64,000 nt of DNA from Saccharospirillaceae bacterium (GTDB taxonomy: Bacteria; Pseudomonadota; Gammaproteobacteria; Pseudomonadales; Oceanobacteraceae): NCBI GenBank assembly GCA_022448365.1, contig JAKVCS010000003.1, forward strand, positions 496,001-560,000, in the 5' to 3' direction. Under the pieces are notes generated by a model. The model worked only from the letters and a program-made list of their open reading frames with translations, did not search any database and was not told where the DNA came from. The position numbers and the translations under genes were made by a program. Positions 1 to 8,607 of this stretch are shown here, in pieces. Position 1 is the stretch's first letter; each line of letters opens with the position of its first letter.

Positions 1-180
1 CTTAAGCATGTAGGGAAAGTCGAACCGCACAACATACAGCCCTTTGGCAGCCAGCAACTGCGCCATCCTCTGCATAAAATCACTGTCGCTGCCCGCCCCG
101 GCGCCGTGTGCGAGGATAATTAACGGATTTTGCTCATCACCATTGGTCAACCAGTTTTCCATCATCTCTTCTCTGGCCAT
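1..180 (-). CDS. alpha/beta hydrolase of the KANL3/Tex30-like family (5' part only)
   Basis: The gene reads leftward off the window edge, so only the first 60 codons are visible, starting at the ATG complementary to 178-180. The translation contains LIILAHGAGAGSDSDFM followed by LYVVRFDFPYM. This is the N-terminal strand and oxyanion-hole loop of small dienelactone-hydrolase-like alpha/beta hydrolases (COG3571 type). The nucleophile serine and the rest of the catalytic triad lie outside the window, so activity and substrate cannot be judged. It is divergent from ccoN and separated from it by about 300 bp. A second in-frame ATG pair lies five codons in. Confidence 0.7.
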   Translation of the reverse strand, partial: MAREEMMENWLTNGDEQNPLIILAHGAGAGSDSDFMQRMAQLLAAKGLYVVRFDFPYMLK

Positions 181-341
181 AACATCTGGTTTTATAACGA
201 AAATTTTTGCCTGCTTTGGCGGCACTGTTGCTTTATATCAATATTTCGACTGACCACCAATTTAATATGCGCGAGTCGAAGATAGTTATCAGCATTAGCG
301 GAACTGGCTTGACACAGCAATAGCCTGATTCCCACCCTCGG

Positions 342-362
342 TATTGAGATCCGTTCTCAATA
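342..362. promoter_or_regulatory. perfect 8-bp inverted repeat in the ccoN upstream region
   Basis: TATTGAGA (342-349) and TCTCAATA (355-362) are perfect reverse complements separated by 5 bp, about 140 bp before ccoN. The half-site TTGAG/CTCAA resembles an FNR/Anr half-site, but the spacing (TTGAG-N7-CTCAA) is longer than the canonical TTGAT-N4-ATCAA, so I do not call it an Anr box. It could be an operator for ccoN or for the divergent hydrolase. The rest of 181-498 holds no convincing gene. Confidence 0.35.
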
Positions 363-498
363 GCGAGCAAAAAATATGACTTAACCTGCTGAAAACTTGG
401 CGTTTTTTCTGACTTTGATTGCAAATAGCGGTGAACGCACGGATAATATCGCACCGATTTTTTAACCCTCAACCCTCGCTGTTAAATGGAATATGATC

Positions 499-1938
499 AT
501 GAGCACAGCATTTGACCATCCCGAGTACAACTACAAGGTGGTAAGACAATTTGCCATCATGACTGTAGTCTGGGGCATAGTTGGCATGGCAGTCGGTGTT
601 TTAATCGCTGCTCAGCTGGCATGGCCTGCCTTAAATTTTGATACCCCTTGGTTGTCCTTTGGCCGTTTGCGCCCTCTGCACACCAATGCGGTTATTTTCG
701 CCTTTGGTGGTTCCGCTTTATTTGCGACCTCCTATTACGTTGTACAGCGAACCTGTCGCACTCGGTTATTTTCCGACACCCTGTCCTCCTTCACCTTCTG
801 GGGTTGGAACGCGGTCATCGTATTAGCCGCGATCACTCTGCCAATGGGGATGACCTCAGCGAAGGAATACGCAGAACTGGAATGGCCTATCGATATATTG
901 GTAACGCTGGTTTGGGTGTCTTACATCGTTAACTTCCTGGGTACCATTGCTAACCGTAAAGAACCACACATCTACGTTGCAAACTGGTTTTTCGCCGCTT
1001 TCATGATCATGGTTGGTATTCTGTACGTCGGGAATAACCTGCCAACGGTTGTATCTCTGACCAAATCGTATTCCATATGGCCAGGTACAATCGATGCCAT
1101 GATTCAGTGGTGGTGGGGTCATAACGCCGTCGGTTTCTTCCTGACAGCTGGCTTCCTCGGCATTATGTATTACTTCGTGCCTAAACAAGCAGGACGTCCG
1201 GTCTACTCCTATCGCCTGTCAATCGTCCACTTCTGGGCTTTGATTTCTATTTATGTTTGGGCTGGCGGCCACCACCTGCATTACTCTGCATTGCCGGATT
1301 GGGCGCAAACTGCAGGCATGGTGATGTCTCTTATCTTGCTTGCTCCATCTTGGGGCGGAATGATCAACGGCATGATGACCTTGTCTGGTGCATGGCACAA
1401 ATTGCGCAACGATCCGATTCTGCGCTTCCTGGTGGTCTCCCTGTCATTCTACGGCATGTCGACTTTCGAAGGTCCGATGATGTCGATCAAGACCGTTAAT
1501 GCCTTGTCTCACAATACCGACTGGACTATCGGTCACGTGCACTCTGGTGCTTTGGGTTGGGTTGCGATGGTTTCCATTGGTGCTATGTATCACCTGATCC
1601 CGATCATGTTTGGTCGTAAAGCAGGTGACATGTACTCGGTCAAACTGATCAATACGCACTTCTGGCTGGCGACCATCGGTACCGTTCTGTACATCGCAGC
1701 ATTGTGGGTCAACGGCATCATGCAAGGCCTGATGTGGCGCGCTGTTAACGCAGACGGCACTTTGACCTATAGCTTTGTCGAATCGGTAGAAGCTTCTGTT
1801 CCTGGCTACATGGTGCGAACCCTTGGCGGTGGTCTGTTCTTACTGGGCATGCTGTTTATGGCATACAACGTCTTCATGACCGTTCGTGATGCCAAGAAAG
1901 AAGTCGCGGACGCAGCACCCGTTCAGGCACAGGCATAA
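499..1938 (+). CDS. ccoN: cbb3-type cytochrome c oxidase subunit I
   Basis: This is the catalytic subunit of cbb3 oxidase, a proton-pumping terminal oxidase with high oxygen affinity in the inner membrane. The roughly 479-residue protein is almost all transmembrane helix and carries the conserved helix motifs [35 protein letters not shown] and [10 protein letters not shown], whose histidines ligate heme b, heme b3 and CuB. GIMYYF provides the helix tyrosine typical of cbb3 enzymes. An upstream ATG at 493 is possible, but the GGA at 488-490 is better spaced for the ATG at 499, giving [13 protein letters not shown] as in the family. It is the first gene of ccoNOQP; ccoO follows after 14 bp. Confidence 0.97.
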   Translation: MSTAFDHPEYNYKVVRQFAIMTVVWGIVGMAVGVLIAAQLAWPALNFDTPWLSFGRLRPLHTNAVIFAFGGSALFATSYYVVQRTCRTRLFSDTLSSFTFWGWNAVIVLAAITLPMGMTSAKEYAELEWPIDILVTLVWVSYIVNFLGTIANRKEPHIYVANWFFAAFMIMVGILYVGNNLPTVVSLTKSYSIWPGTIDAMIQWWWGHNAVGFFLTAGFLGIMYYFVPKQAGRPVYSYRLSIVHFWALISIYVWAGGHHLHYSALPDWAQTAGMVMSLILLAPSWGGMINGMMTLSGAWHKLRNDPILRFLVVSLSFYGMSTFEGPMMSIKTVNALSHNTDWTIGHVHSGALGWVAMVSIGAMYHLIPIMFGRKAGDMYSVKLINTHFWLATIGTVLYIAALWVNGIMQGLMWRAVNADGTLTYSFVESVEASVPGYMVRTLGGGLFLLGMLFMAYNVFMTVRDAKKEVADAAPVQAQA

Positions 1939-1952
1939 GGAGTTACATAATT

Positions 1953-2561
1953 ATGATTAAGCATGATGATATCGAACGTAATCTGCCGCTGATGGTTGTG
2001 ATGATTGTTATCGCCCTGAGCTGGGGCGGTATGGCTGAGATCGTTCCATTGTTCTTCAACAAAGACACAACAACGCCGGTTGAAGGTCTGAAACCGCTGA
2101 ATGCGGTGCAGCTTGAAGGTCGTGATATCTACATCCGTGAAGGTTGTCACGTGTGTCACACCCAGATGATTCGTCCGTTCCGTGCTGAGACTGAACGTTA
2201 TGGTCCTTACTCTGTATCTGGTGAGTTCGTTTACGACCACCCGTTCCTGTGGGGTTCCAAGCGTACCGGTCCTGATCTGGCACGTGTCGGCGGTCGCTAC
2301 TCCGATGAATGGCATCGCGCTCACATGTACAACCCTCGTGATGTTGTACCTGAGTCTGTCATGCCTTCGTACCCATGGTTATTCGAAGATAAAGTTGATG
2401 GTCGCCTAACCCCTCGCAAGATGGAAGCCCTCCGTCTGGTCGGTGTTCCTTACACCGATGAAGACATCGAAGGCGCTAAAGAGGCGGCTGATGGTGTAAC
2501 TGAAATTGAGGCACTGGTTGCTTACCTTCAGCAGCTGGGCACAGTCATCACTAAACGGTAA
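1953..2561 (+). CDS. ccoO: cbb3-type cytochrome c oxidase subunit II (mono-heme cytochrome c)
   Basis: This is a membrane-anchored mono-heme cytochrome c that passes electrons to CcoN. The 202-residue protein has one N-terminal transmembrane helix (about residues 10-30, [18 protein letters not shown]), then a periplasmic domain with the heme-binding site CHVCH at residues 65-69. The family motif [13 protein letters not shown] follows the heme site. Length and architecture match the family. It lies 14 bp after ccoN, and ccoQ begins 4 bp after its stop, so it is co-transcribed. Confidence 0.97.
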   Translation: MIKHDDIERNLPLMVVMIVIALSWGGMAEIVPLFFNKDTTTPVEGLKPLNAVQLEGRDIYIREGCHVCHTQMIRPFRAETERYGPYSVSGEFVYDHPFLWGSKRTGPDLARVGGRYSDEWHRAHMYNPRDVVPESVMPSYPWLFEDKVDGRLTPRKMEALRLVGVPYTDEDIEGAKEAADGVTEIEALVAYLQQLGTVITKR

Positions 2562-2565
2562 TCCC

Positions 2566-2745
2566 ATGGATATTAACGACGTGCGCGGTTTGGGCTCGGT
2601 ATTCGCCCTGATAGCTTTTAGTGCGGTGATCTGGTGGGCCTATGGCTCCAGCCGTAAGAAGCGTTTTGAAGACGACGCTCAAATTCCGTTTCTGAACAAT
2701 GATGACGGAATGCCACCGCACGACGATAACGATCGGAGTAAATAG
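2566..2745 (+). CDS. ccoQ: cbb3-type cytochrome oxidase small subunit CcoQ
   Basis: This is a 59-residue protein starting MDINDVRGLG, with one transmembrane helix (about residues 10-27) followed by a charged tail KKRFEDDAQIPF. That is the usual form of CcoQ (FixQ), which stabilises the interaction of CcoP with the CcoNO core. The ATG at 2566 lies 4 bp after the ccoO stop and ccoP begins 2 bp after this stop, so order and spacing also identify it. The helix carries the expected aromatic residues (VIWWAYG). Confidence 0.93.
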   Translation: MDINDVRGLGSVFALIAFSAVIWWAYGSSRKKRFEDDAQIPFLNNDDGMPPHDDNDRSK

Positions 2746-2747
2746 AT

Positions 2748-3668
2748 ATGTTAAGCACTTTTTGGAACCTATGGGTCTTGGTTATTGTAATCGGATCCAT
2801 CATTGGTTGCGGTGTACTGATTTGGTATACCGGCCGAGGCCAACGCAACGAAGAAACAGATGAAACAACTGGCCACGCATACGATGGCATTGAAGAACTT
2901 GATAACCCACTGCCTCGCTGGTGGGTGAAGATGTTCTGGGCCACTATCGTCTTTGGTTTTGGCTATATTGGTGTGTATGGCCTGGGTAACTGGGATGGCT
3001 TTTTAACGGTTGAAGTTGATGGCGAGCAAGTAACCTGGACCTCCACAAACCAGTGGAAAGCAGAAGTTCAGGCGTTTGAAAAAGACGTTGCACCGCTGTT
3101 CAACGAATACGCGGCAACTCCCATTCCAGAGCTGATAAAAAATGCCGAAGCGATGGAAACCGGCAAACGCTTGTTCATGAGCAACTGTACCATCTGTCAC
3201 CAGACGGATGCTGCCGGCACAAAAGGTTTCCCGAATCTGACGGATAACGATTGGTTATACGGTGGCTCGCCGGATCAGATTGTACAGACCATTACCCATG
3301 GTCGTCAGGGTGCCATGCCAGCCTGGGCAGCTGCCTTGGGCGAGCAAGGTATTACGGATATGACCGCTTATGTCCGCAGTTTGTCTGGCCTGAAGCACGA
3401 TGCAGCCGGTGCAGAGCGCGCAGCGCCTAAGTACCAGCAATTGTGCATGGCGTGTCATGGTGCAGACGGTTCCGGCAATATCTACGTTGGCGCACCGAAC
3501 CTGACTGACGATGTATGGCTGTACGGCGGCTCTTCCAAAGACATCGCTTTCACTCTGAAGCATGGTCGTAACGGCAAGATGCCTGCTTTCGGCGAAATCT
3601 GGGATACCAACTCAGCGCAGAAAGTTCACGTGGTATCAGCTTACGTCTACTCCCTGACTCAGAAGTAA
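2748..3668 (+). CDS. ccoP: cbb3-type cytochrome c oxidase subunit III (di-heme cytochrome c)
   Basis: This subunit is the electron entry point of the oxidase. The 306-residue protein has two N-terminal transmembrane helices (about residues 4-26 and 62-80), with the family motif DNPLPRWWVKMFW between them. Two periplasmic cytochrome c domains follow, with heme sites CTICH at 147-151 and CMACH at 233-237. Each domain has the matching NLTDxxWLYGGSxxxI and KMPAF/AMPAW (Met ligand) segments, so the two domains are visible repeats of one another. It is the last gene of ccoNOQP and is followed by a strong terminator. Confidence 0.97.
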   Translation: MLSTFWNLWVLVIVIGSIIGCGVLIWYTGRGQRNEETDETTGHAYDGIEELDNPLPRWWVKMFWATIVFGFGYIGVYGLGNWDGFLTVEVDGEQVTWTSTNQWKAEVQAFEKDVAPLFNEYAATPIPELIKNAEAMETGKRLFMSNCTICHQTDAAGTKGFPNLTDNDWLYGGSPDQIVQTITHGRQGAMPAWAAALGEQGITDMTAYVRSLSGLKHDAAGAERAAPKYQQLCMACHGADGSGNIYVGAPNLTDDVWLYGGSSKDIAFTLKHGRNGKMPAFGEIWDTNSAQKVHVVSAYVYSLTQK

Positions 3669-3680
3669 TACAGTACTCGA

Positions 3681-3716
3681 TCAATCTTCAGGTTAGCGAT
3701 CTAAGCTGAAGATTGA
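3681..3716. other. long imperfect hairpin just upstream of the ccoP terminator
   Basis: TCAATCTTCAG (3681-3691) pairs with CTGAAGATTGA (3706-3716). After one G-G mismatch, TTAG (3693-3696) pairs with CTAA (3701-3704) around a CGAT loop. This gives a 15-pair stem in front of the rho-independent terminator. It has no T-tract of its own, so it may protect the 3' end of the ccoNOQP mRNA. Confidence 0.5.
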
Positions 3717-3730
3717 GCTGGGACAAGAAA

Positions 3731-3765
3731 AACGAAAAAAGCGGCGTATTGCCGCTTTTTTCGTT
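3731..3765 (+). terminator. rho-independent terminator of ccoNOQP
   Basis: AACGAAAAAAGCGGC (3731-3745) and GCCGCTTTTTTCGTT (3751-3765) form a perfect 15-bp inverted repeat with a 5-nt loop. The GC core is followed by T6. The left arm has A6, so it can act in both directions. It separates ccoNOQP from ccoG. Confidence 0.9.
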
Positions 3766-3930
3766 ATTGGCACTCTATTTTTCTCTATATAATTAACGTG
3801 TTATACAAAGAAATCGTGGATAACGGATACAAAAGAGCCTGATACAGGGCCAACTAATGACGAGTGCTGCCAGACCATTGGGCCAGGTTTAAGCATCACA
3901 GAGAGTAGATAACCAAGGTGATTTGCCACT

Positions 3931-5355
3931 ATGAGTGATATTCCGCTGAAGGACGTTACGCCCAAAGCCCAAAGCCAATCCCAAGGCATGTATCAAAAAC
4001 GGGAAAAGATTTACGTTCGTGCAATCAAAGGCTTTTTCCAGAAAATCCGCACTTATTCTTTATGGGCGTTAATGCTGGCCTACTTTGGCACCGTATGGCT
4101 GAGCTGGGAAGGAAAACAACTGGTGTTGTTTGATTTACCCGCACGCCAGTTCCATGTATTTGGCATGACGTTTTGGCCACAGGATTTCCCTCTGCTTGCA
4201 GCCCTGCTGATTATTGCCGCCTACGGCCTGTTTACAGTGACAAATCTCGCAGGACGTGTCTGGTGCGGTTATACCTGCCCGCAATCTGCCTGGTCGTTTA
4301 TTTTTATGTGGATCGAAGAACGCACCGAAGGTACCCGTAACCAGCGAATTAAGCTCGATAAAGCAAAAATGTCGCTGACCAAATTTCGTAAGAAGGCCAT
4401 TAAACACGTCGCATGGATGCTGGTAGCCTTCTGGACCGGTGTAACTTTCGTTGGTTACTTCACGCCAATTAGCCAACTGATCCCCGACATGCTGACTTTT
4501 GAAGTGAATGGTTGGGGGGTCTTCTGGATTGCATTTTTTACCGCTGCGACGTATCTGAACGCGGGCTGGATGCGCGAACAAGTGTGCATATATATGTGCC
4601 CGTATGCTCGTTTTCAGTCCGTGATGTACGATCGGGACACCCTCGCAGTCTCGTATGATATGAATCGCGGTGAACCACGTATTCATCGCAGTCGTAAAAA
4701 GCTGGCAAAACTGGCGGAGCAAAATATTGAGCCCGGTGACTGTGTTGACTGCTCTTTATGCGTTCAGGTATGCCCTACCGGCATTGATATCCGTGATGGC
4801 ATGCAATACCAGTGCATTGGCTGCGCATTATGCATTGATGCCTGCGACTCGGTGATGGATAAAATGGAAATGCCTCGTGGCTTGATTCGCTACACCACAG
4901 AAAACGAACTGGAAGGTCAGAAGACGCACTTTTTACGACCACGTCTGGTTGGTTACGCAGTGATGTTATCGCTGATGATTGGTGGTTTTGTCTATTCGGT
5001 GGTCAACCGCACGCCCTTTGAGCTGGATATTGAGCGCAGCCGCGGTTCACTTTATCAGTTAACGCCCAACGATACGGTGAAGAACTCTTATTACCTGAAG
5101 CTGATGAATATGAGTCAAACCCCGCACACTTACGAGTTGTCCTGGGAAGGACTGGATGGCGCAACCACAAACGTACCGACAACCTATCAACTGGATGTCA
5201 ATGATTTACACGAAGTGATACTGACGCTCGAACTTGATCAGGCTGAGCACCCGCTAAAAAGCAGCAAAACGGTGATTCAATTTGTCGTGATTAACAAAAT
5301 GACCGGTGAAGAAGTCGCGCGTGAAGAGAGCCGTTTCATTGCGCCGCGTCAGTAA
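3931..5355 (+). CDS. ccoG: cytochrome c oxidase accessory protein CcoG (FixG/RdxA family)
   Basis: This is a polytopic inner-membrane ferredoxin-like protein, known in the family as a copper reductase serving cbb3 assembly. The 474-residue protein has several membrane helices in its N-terminal half, the motif RVWCGYTCPQ, then two 4Fe-4S sites (CVDCSLCVQVCPTGID and CIGCALCIDACD). One more helix (about residues 340-360) and a C-terminal Ig-like FixG domain follow. The ribosome-binding site AAGGTGA (3915-3921) sets the ATG at 3931. It lies downstream of the ccoNOQP terminator, so it probably has its own promoter in 3766-3914 and starts the ccoGHIS group. Confidence 0.95.
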   Translation: MSDIPLKDVTPKAQSQSQGMYQKREKIYVRAIKGFFQKIRTYSLWALMLAYFGTVWLSWEGKQLVLFDLPARQFHVFGMTFWPQDFPLLAALLIIAAYGLFTVTNLAGRVWCGYTCPQSAWSFIFMWIEERTEGTRNQRIKLDKAKMSLTKFRKKAIKHVAWMLVAFWTGVTFVGYFTPISQLIPDMLTFEVNGWGVFWIAFFTAATYLNAGWMREQVCIYMCPYARFQSVMYDRDTLAVSYDMNRGEPRIHRSRKKLAKLAEQNIEPGDCVDCSLCVQVCPTGIDIRDGMQYQCIGCALCIDACDSVMDKMEMPRGLIRYTTENELEGQKTHFLRPRLVGYAVMLSLMIGGFVYSVVNRTPFELDIERSRGSLYQLTPNDTVKNSYYLKLMNMSQTPHTYELSWEGLDGATTNVPTTYQLDVNDLHEVILTLELDQAEHPLKSSKTVIQFVVINKMTGEEVAREESRFIAPRQ

Positions 5356-5384
5356 AAAAACGCAAAGTGCTAGAGCGCAATCGC

Positions 5385-5429
5385 CCAAGTCGTTAAACTT
5401 GGCCGGCTTTTTATGGGTAGCGGCTACCC
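5385..5429. other. two small hairpins between ccoG and ccoH
   Basis: CCAAGT (5385-5390) pairs with ACTTGG (5397-5402), followed by CCGGC and T5. GGGTAGC (5415-5421) pairs with GCTACCC (5423-5429). The first could be a weak partial terminator or attenuator inside the ccoGHIS group; the second probably only affects mRNA stability. Neither is a canonical terminator. Confidence 0.3.
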
Positions 5430-5468
5430 GATTACGATGAGCGCTGAGTAACCACAAAGAGAATCCGG

Positions 5469-5972
5469 ATGAAACCTGAGAATCAAGAACGCATTACCCG
5501 CTGGTATCAGGAGCCCTACATGCTGCTGGTCATCGGCATTCCGATCGTTGCCGTTATGTGGGGGGTCGTGATGTTATCTGCAGCACTCAGTGGAAAGGAT
5601 TCTTTGGTGAGCGACAGTTATTACAAAGACGGCATGGCTTACACCCAGGATCATGAGGCTGATGAAAAAGCCAAGCGATTACAAGTCAGCGGTAACGCCG
5701 TTTTCACCGCCGACGAAGTTCGCGTCATTATTGATGGTTATCTGGATGATTTTCCACACACGTTAAGGATGACACTGATCCACCCAACACTGGAAGATCA
5801 GGATCAGGTTTTACTGCTACAGAAAATGGCTGACGGCAGCTATGCCGGTGTTAACGACATGAACTTACCGGGTAAACGTCGCATCTGGCTGGACAGCCTG
5901 GATCAAGGCTGGCGTATCCGCGCGCATCCTTTCATCGAAGCAGGGAAGGACATTGCGCTTAGCTCCAAATGA
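5469..5972 (+). CDS. ccoH: FixH family protein (cbb3 assembly factor)
   Basis: This is a 167-residue protein with a cytoplasmic N-terminus containing the motif WYQEPYMLLVIGIP, a single transmembrane helix (about residues 18-40) and a periplasmic domain. The conserved SLVSDSYYKDGMAY segment follows the helix directly. These features identify FixH/CcoH, which works with the copper ATPase CcoI in cbb3 maturation. Its TGA overlaps the ATG of ccoI (ATGA at 5969-5972), indicating coupled translation. Confidence 0.93.
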   Translation: MKPENQERITRWYQEPYMLLVIGIPIVAVMWGVVMLSAALSGKDSLVSDSYYKDGMAYTQDHEADEKAKRLQVSGNAVFTADEVRVIIDGYLDDFPHTLRMTLIHPTLEDQDQVLLLQKMADGSYAGVNDMNLPGKRRIWLDSLDQGWRIRAHPFIEAGKDIALSSK

Positions 5973-8386
5973 GTAAACATCAAAGCTGTTTCCACTGCGG
6001 TGAACTCACTGACGAAGGCGATCGCTGGGCGACTGAAATAGACGGCCAACAACAACCCATGTGTTGCCCGGGTTGCAAAGCCGTTGCTGAAACCATTATT
6101 TCCAGTGGCCTGAAAGACTATTACAAACACAGAACGGAATTACCCGAGCTATCCCCTGCCGACGGGGATGATCAGGATCTGACGGCCCGCGACACCCTCA
6201 AGCTCTACGACTCTGAAGCGTTACAACGCAATTTTGTTGCACGTAATGACGATCTTGCAGAGGCCACCCTGATTATTGATGGCATTAGCTGTGCAGCCTG
6301 TGCCTGGTTGATTGAACACCGCATGAATCAACTCGAAGGAGTAGATAGCGCCGTTCTCAATTTATCAAACCACCGTCTCGTTCTTCGTTGGAACTACCAC
6401 CAGATTGCAGTTTCTCACCTGATTGAGGCCATCTATCGTCTTGGTTATCGTGCTTCACCGTTTTCTGCTACCGAGCAGGAAGAACAGCGCGCTCGGGAAG
6501 GTAAACAAGCCATACGTCGCCTTGCCGTCGCTGGTATAGGCATGATGCAGGTGATGATGCTGTCGGTGCCACTTTACGTCGGAATGGCCGCGCAGTACGA
6601 AGTTTTTATGCGCTTTGCCGCGATGCTGCTAACGCTGCCCGTGGTGCTGTTCAGTGCCAAACCGTTTTTTATAACCGCACTTCGCGATCTCAGAACCCGT
6701 CATCTGACCATGGATGTGCCGGTTTCCCTGGCTATCCTGCTGGCCTTCGGGGCCAGCATATGGAGTACCCTGAATCAGGGAGTTGAAGTCTATTTTGACT
6801 CTGTCTGCATGTTCACCTTTTTTCTGCTGCTTGGCCGCTATCTGGAAATGCGTGCACGACATCGCATGGGGAAAGCCGGTAATAATTTAATGACGTTGCT
6901 GCCAAACGTTGCTCTGAAAGTGGTCGAGGGCGAGGAAGATCAGGTGATTAGCAGCGATGAAATACTTGTTGGCGATGTCCTGCGTTTAAAACCCGGACAT
7001 TCAATACCCGCCGATGGTGAGGTAATTGCAGGACACAGTTCAGTCGATGAGGCTGCACTGACGGGCGAATATCTGCCAGTCACCAAATCGCCGGGGGACG
7101 GCTTAATAGGCGGAACTTTTAACGTTGAAAGCCCGATGTTGATGAAGGTGACAGCCACCGGTGCCGAAGCGCAGCTCTCGACTATCATGCGCTTGATGGA
7201 TCGCGCGCAGCAGGAAAAACCTCAGATTGCTTTGATTGCTGATCGGGTTGCCAGCCGGTTTGTTGCTGCAGTGCTTTTGGTCTCAGGCTCAGTATTTGGA
7301 TTCTGGACCTGGCAGGGAAATGAGCACGCTTTCTTCATTGCTTTGTCGGTGCTGGTTGTTACCTGCCCTTGCGCCTTATCTCTGGCAACACCGACCGCTT
7401 TGACAGCAGCAACCGCCGCTCTGCGCGAAGAAGGTTTATTAATCAGTAAAGGCCATGTTCTGGAAACACTGCGACGAGTTGATCGTGTCGTGTTCGATAA
7501 AACCGGTACTCTGACTCTCGGTCGGCTGACGTTGGAGCAGGTCATTCCTCTGGCCGACATGAGTGAGCAACGGATTCTGGCATTAGCAGCCGGGCTGGAA
7601 CAACACTCCAGTCATCCAATTGCCAGGGCGTTCCGTGATGTAGCACCAGAAAACGTAACCGACATTGAACAAATTCCAGCACAGGGGATTCAGGGAAGCT
7701 GGCAACAGCAAACGTTCCGTATGGGCCACGCCGCGTTTGCCTGGAATGAAAAAATGACACCCCCTGAGACAAGTCAGCAAGGACAGTGGTTGTTATTGGC
7801 AAGCGACCAGCAGCCACTGGCGTGGATTAAAATTAATGATTCATTGCGCAAGTCGTCGTATCGCCTGTTAACTGGCTTGCAGCAGCGCGGCATAAAAACC
7901 GCTCTGTTAACGGGAGATCCAAGCCAGTCCGGACAATATGTAGCAGATCAGCTTGGTATCGACGAATTACAGTCTGGTGTTAGCCCCGAACAAAAACTGG
8001 CAGCGGTAAAGCAATGGCAAGCCAATGGTGAACGAGTTCTAATGGCGGGTGACGGTATCAATGATGTTCCGGTATTGGCCGGGGCTGATATCTCGCTGGC
8101 GGTTAATGAAGCCACAGATCTGGCCAAGACAAACGCTGATACCATTCTGACAAACGGCCGCCTGGAAGTACTGTTGACGGCAATCGATGGCAGCACAGCC
8201 ACACGCCGCATAATCCGTCAGAATATCACCTGGGCTTTGTTGTATAATTTATTGGCTTTACCACTGGCGTCAGTGGGGTTGATTCCACCATGGGCCGCGG
8301 CCATTGGTATGGCATTCAGCTCCCTACTGGTGGTAACTAATGCCCTGCGTCTGACACGCCTGGCGCGTAAACACGGCGGAAACTAA
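5969..8386 (+). CDS. ccoI: copper-transporting P1B-type ATPase CcoI (FixI)
   Basis: This 805-residue heavy-metal P-type ATPase supplies copper for cbb3 oxidase. The N-terminal region has CFHCG and CCPGC clusters (typical of FixI-type pumps) and a heavy-metal-associated domain with GISCAAC. After the first membrane helices come TGEYLPV (actuator), the intramembrane metal site CPC at 466-468 (VVTCPCALSLATP), the phosphorylation motif DKTGTLT (Asp510) and GDGINDVPVLAGADISLA. All catalytic residues are present. The start overlaps the ccoH stop by 4 bp and ccoS follows after 2 bp. Confidence 0.96.
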   Translation: MSKHQSCFHCGELTDEGDRWATEIDGQQQPMCCPGCKAVAETIISSGLKDYYKHRTELPELSPADGDDQDLTARDTLKLYDSEALQRNFVARNDDLAEATLIIDGISCAACAWLIEHRMNQLEGVDSAVLNLSNHRLVLRWNYHQIAVSHLIEAIYRLGYRASPFSATEQEEQRAREGKQAIRRLAVAGIGMMQVMMLSVPLYVGMAAQYEVFMRFAAMLLTLPVVLFSAKPFFITALRDLRTRHLTMDVPVSLAILLAFGASIWSTLNQGVEVYFDSVCMFTFFLLLGRYLEMRARHRMGKAGNNLMTLLPNVALKVVEGEEDQVISSDEILVGDVLRLKPGHSIPADGEVIAGHSSVDEAALTGEYLPVTKSPGDGLIGGTFNVESPMLMKVTATGAEAQLSTIMRLMDRAQQEKPQIALIADRVASRFVAAVLLVSGSVFGFWTWQGNEHAFFIALSVLVVTCPCALSLATPTALTAATAALREEGLLISKGHVLETLRRVDRVVFDKTGTLTLGRLTLEQVIPLADMSEQRILALAAGLEQHSSHPIARAFRDVAPENVTDIEQIPAQGIQGSWQQQTFRMGHAAFAWNEKMTPPETSQQGQWLLLASDQQPLAWIKINDSLRKSSYRLLTGLQQRGIKTALLTGDPSQSGQYVADQLGIDELQSGVSPEQKLAAVKQWQANGERVLMAGDGINDVPVLAGADISLAVNEATDLAKTNADTILTNGRLEVLLTAIDGSTATRRIIRQNITWALLYNLLALPLASVGLIPPWAAAIGMAFSSLLVVTNALRLTRLARKHGGN

Positions 8387-8388
8387 TT

Positions 8389-8601
8389 ATGGATATTATC
8401 TACGTCCTGGTACCCCTATCACTGGTGCTGTTAAGTATTGCCGTTGGCATTTTTTTCTGGGCCGTGCGCAGCGGTCAGTTCGATGATATGGATTCACCGG
8501 CACACAAAATCCTATTCGACGATGACGAACCGGAGGCACCATCGTCCAGGCAACCAGAACAACCAAGAGCCAACACCAGCCAGACATCTGAACCCGAGTG
8601 A
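8389..8601 (+). CDS. ccoS: cbb3-type cytochrome oxidase assembly protein CcoS
   Basis: This is a 70-residue protein with one N-terminal transmembrane helix (about residues 4-25), then the CcoS motif FFWAVRSGQFDDMDSPAHKILFDDD and a low-complexity acidic and glutamine-rich tail. The family is needed for cofactor insertion into cbb3 oxidase. It starts 2 bp after ccoI and is part of the ccoGHIS transcription unit. Confidence 0.95.
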   Translation: MDIIYVLVPLSLVLLSIAVGIFFWAVRSGQFDDMDSPAHKILFDDDEPEAPSSRQPEQPRANTSQTSEPE

Positions 8602-8607
8602 CAGTTA

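Noticed and set aside
405-430. TTGAT followed by TGCA in the ccoN leader as an Anr box
   Set aside because: The second half-site reads AATAG rather than ATCAA, so the match is only half of the consensus.
233-472. A 79-codon leftward frame between the hydrolase and ccoN
   Set aside because: It has no ribosome-binding site and no recognisable pattern, and it covers the upstream regulatory region of ccoN.
3801-3989. A 62-codon leftward frame before ccoG
   Set aside because: It overlaps the ccoG start and ribosome-binding site and has no similarity to anything.
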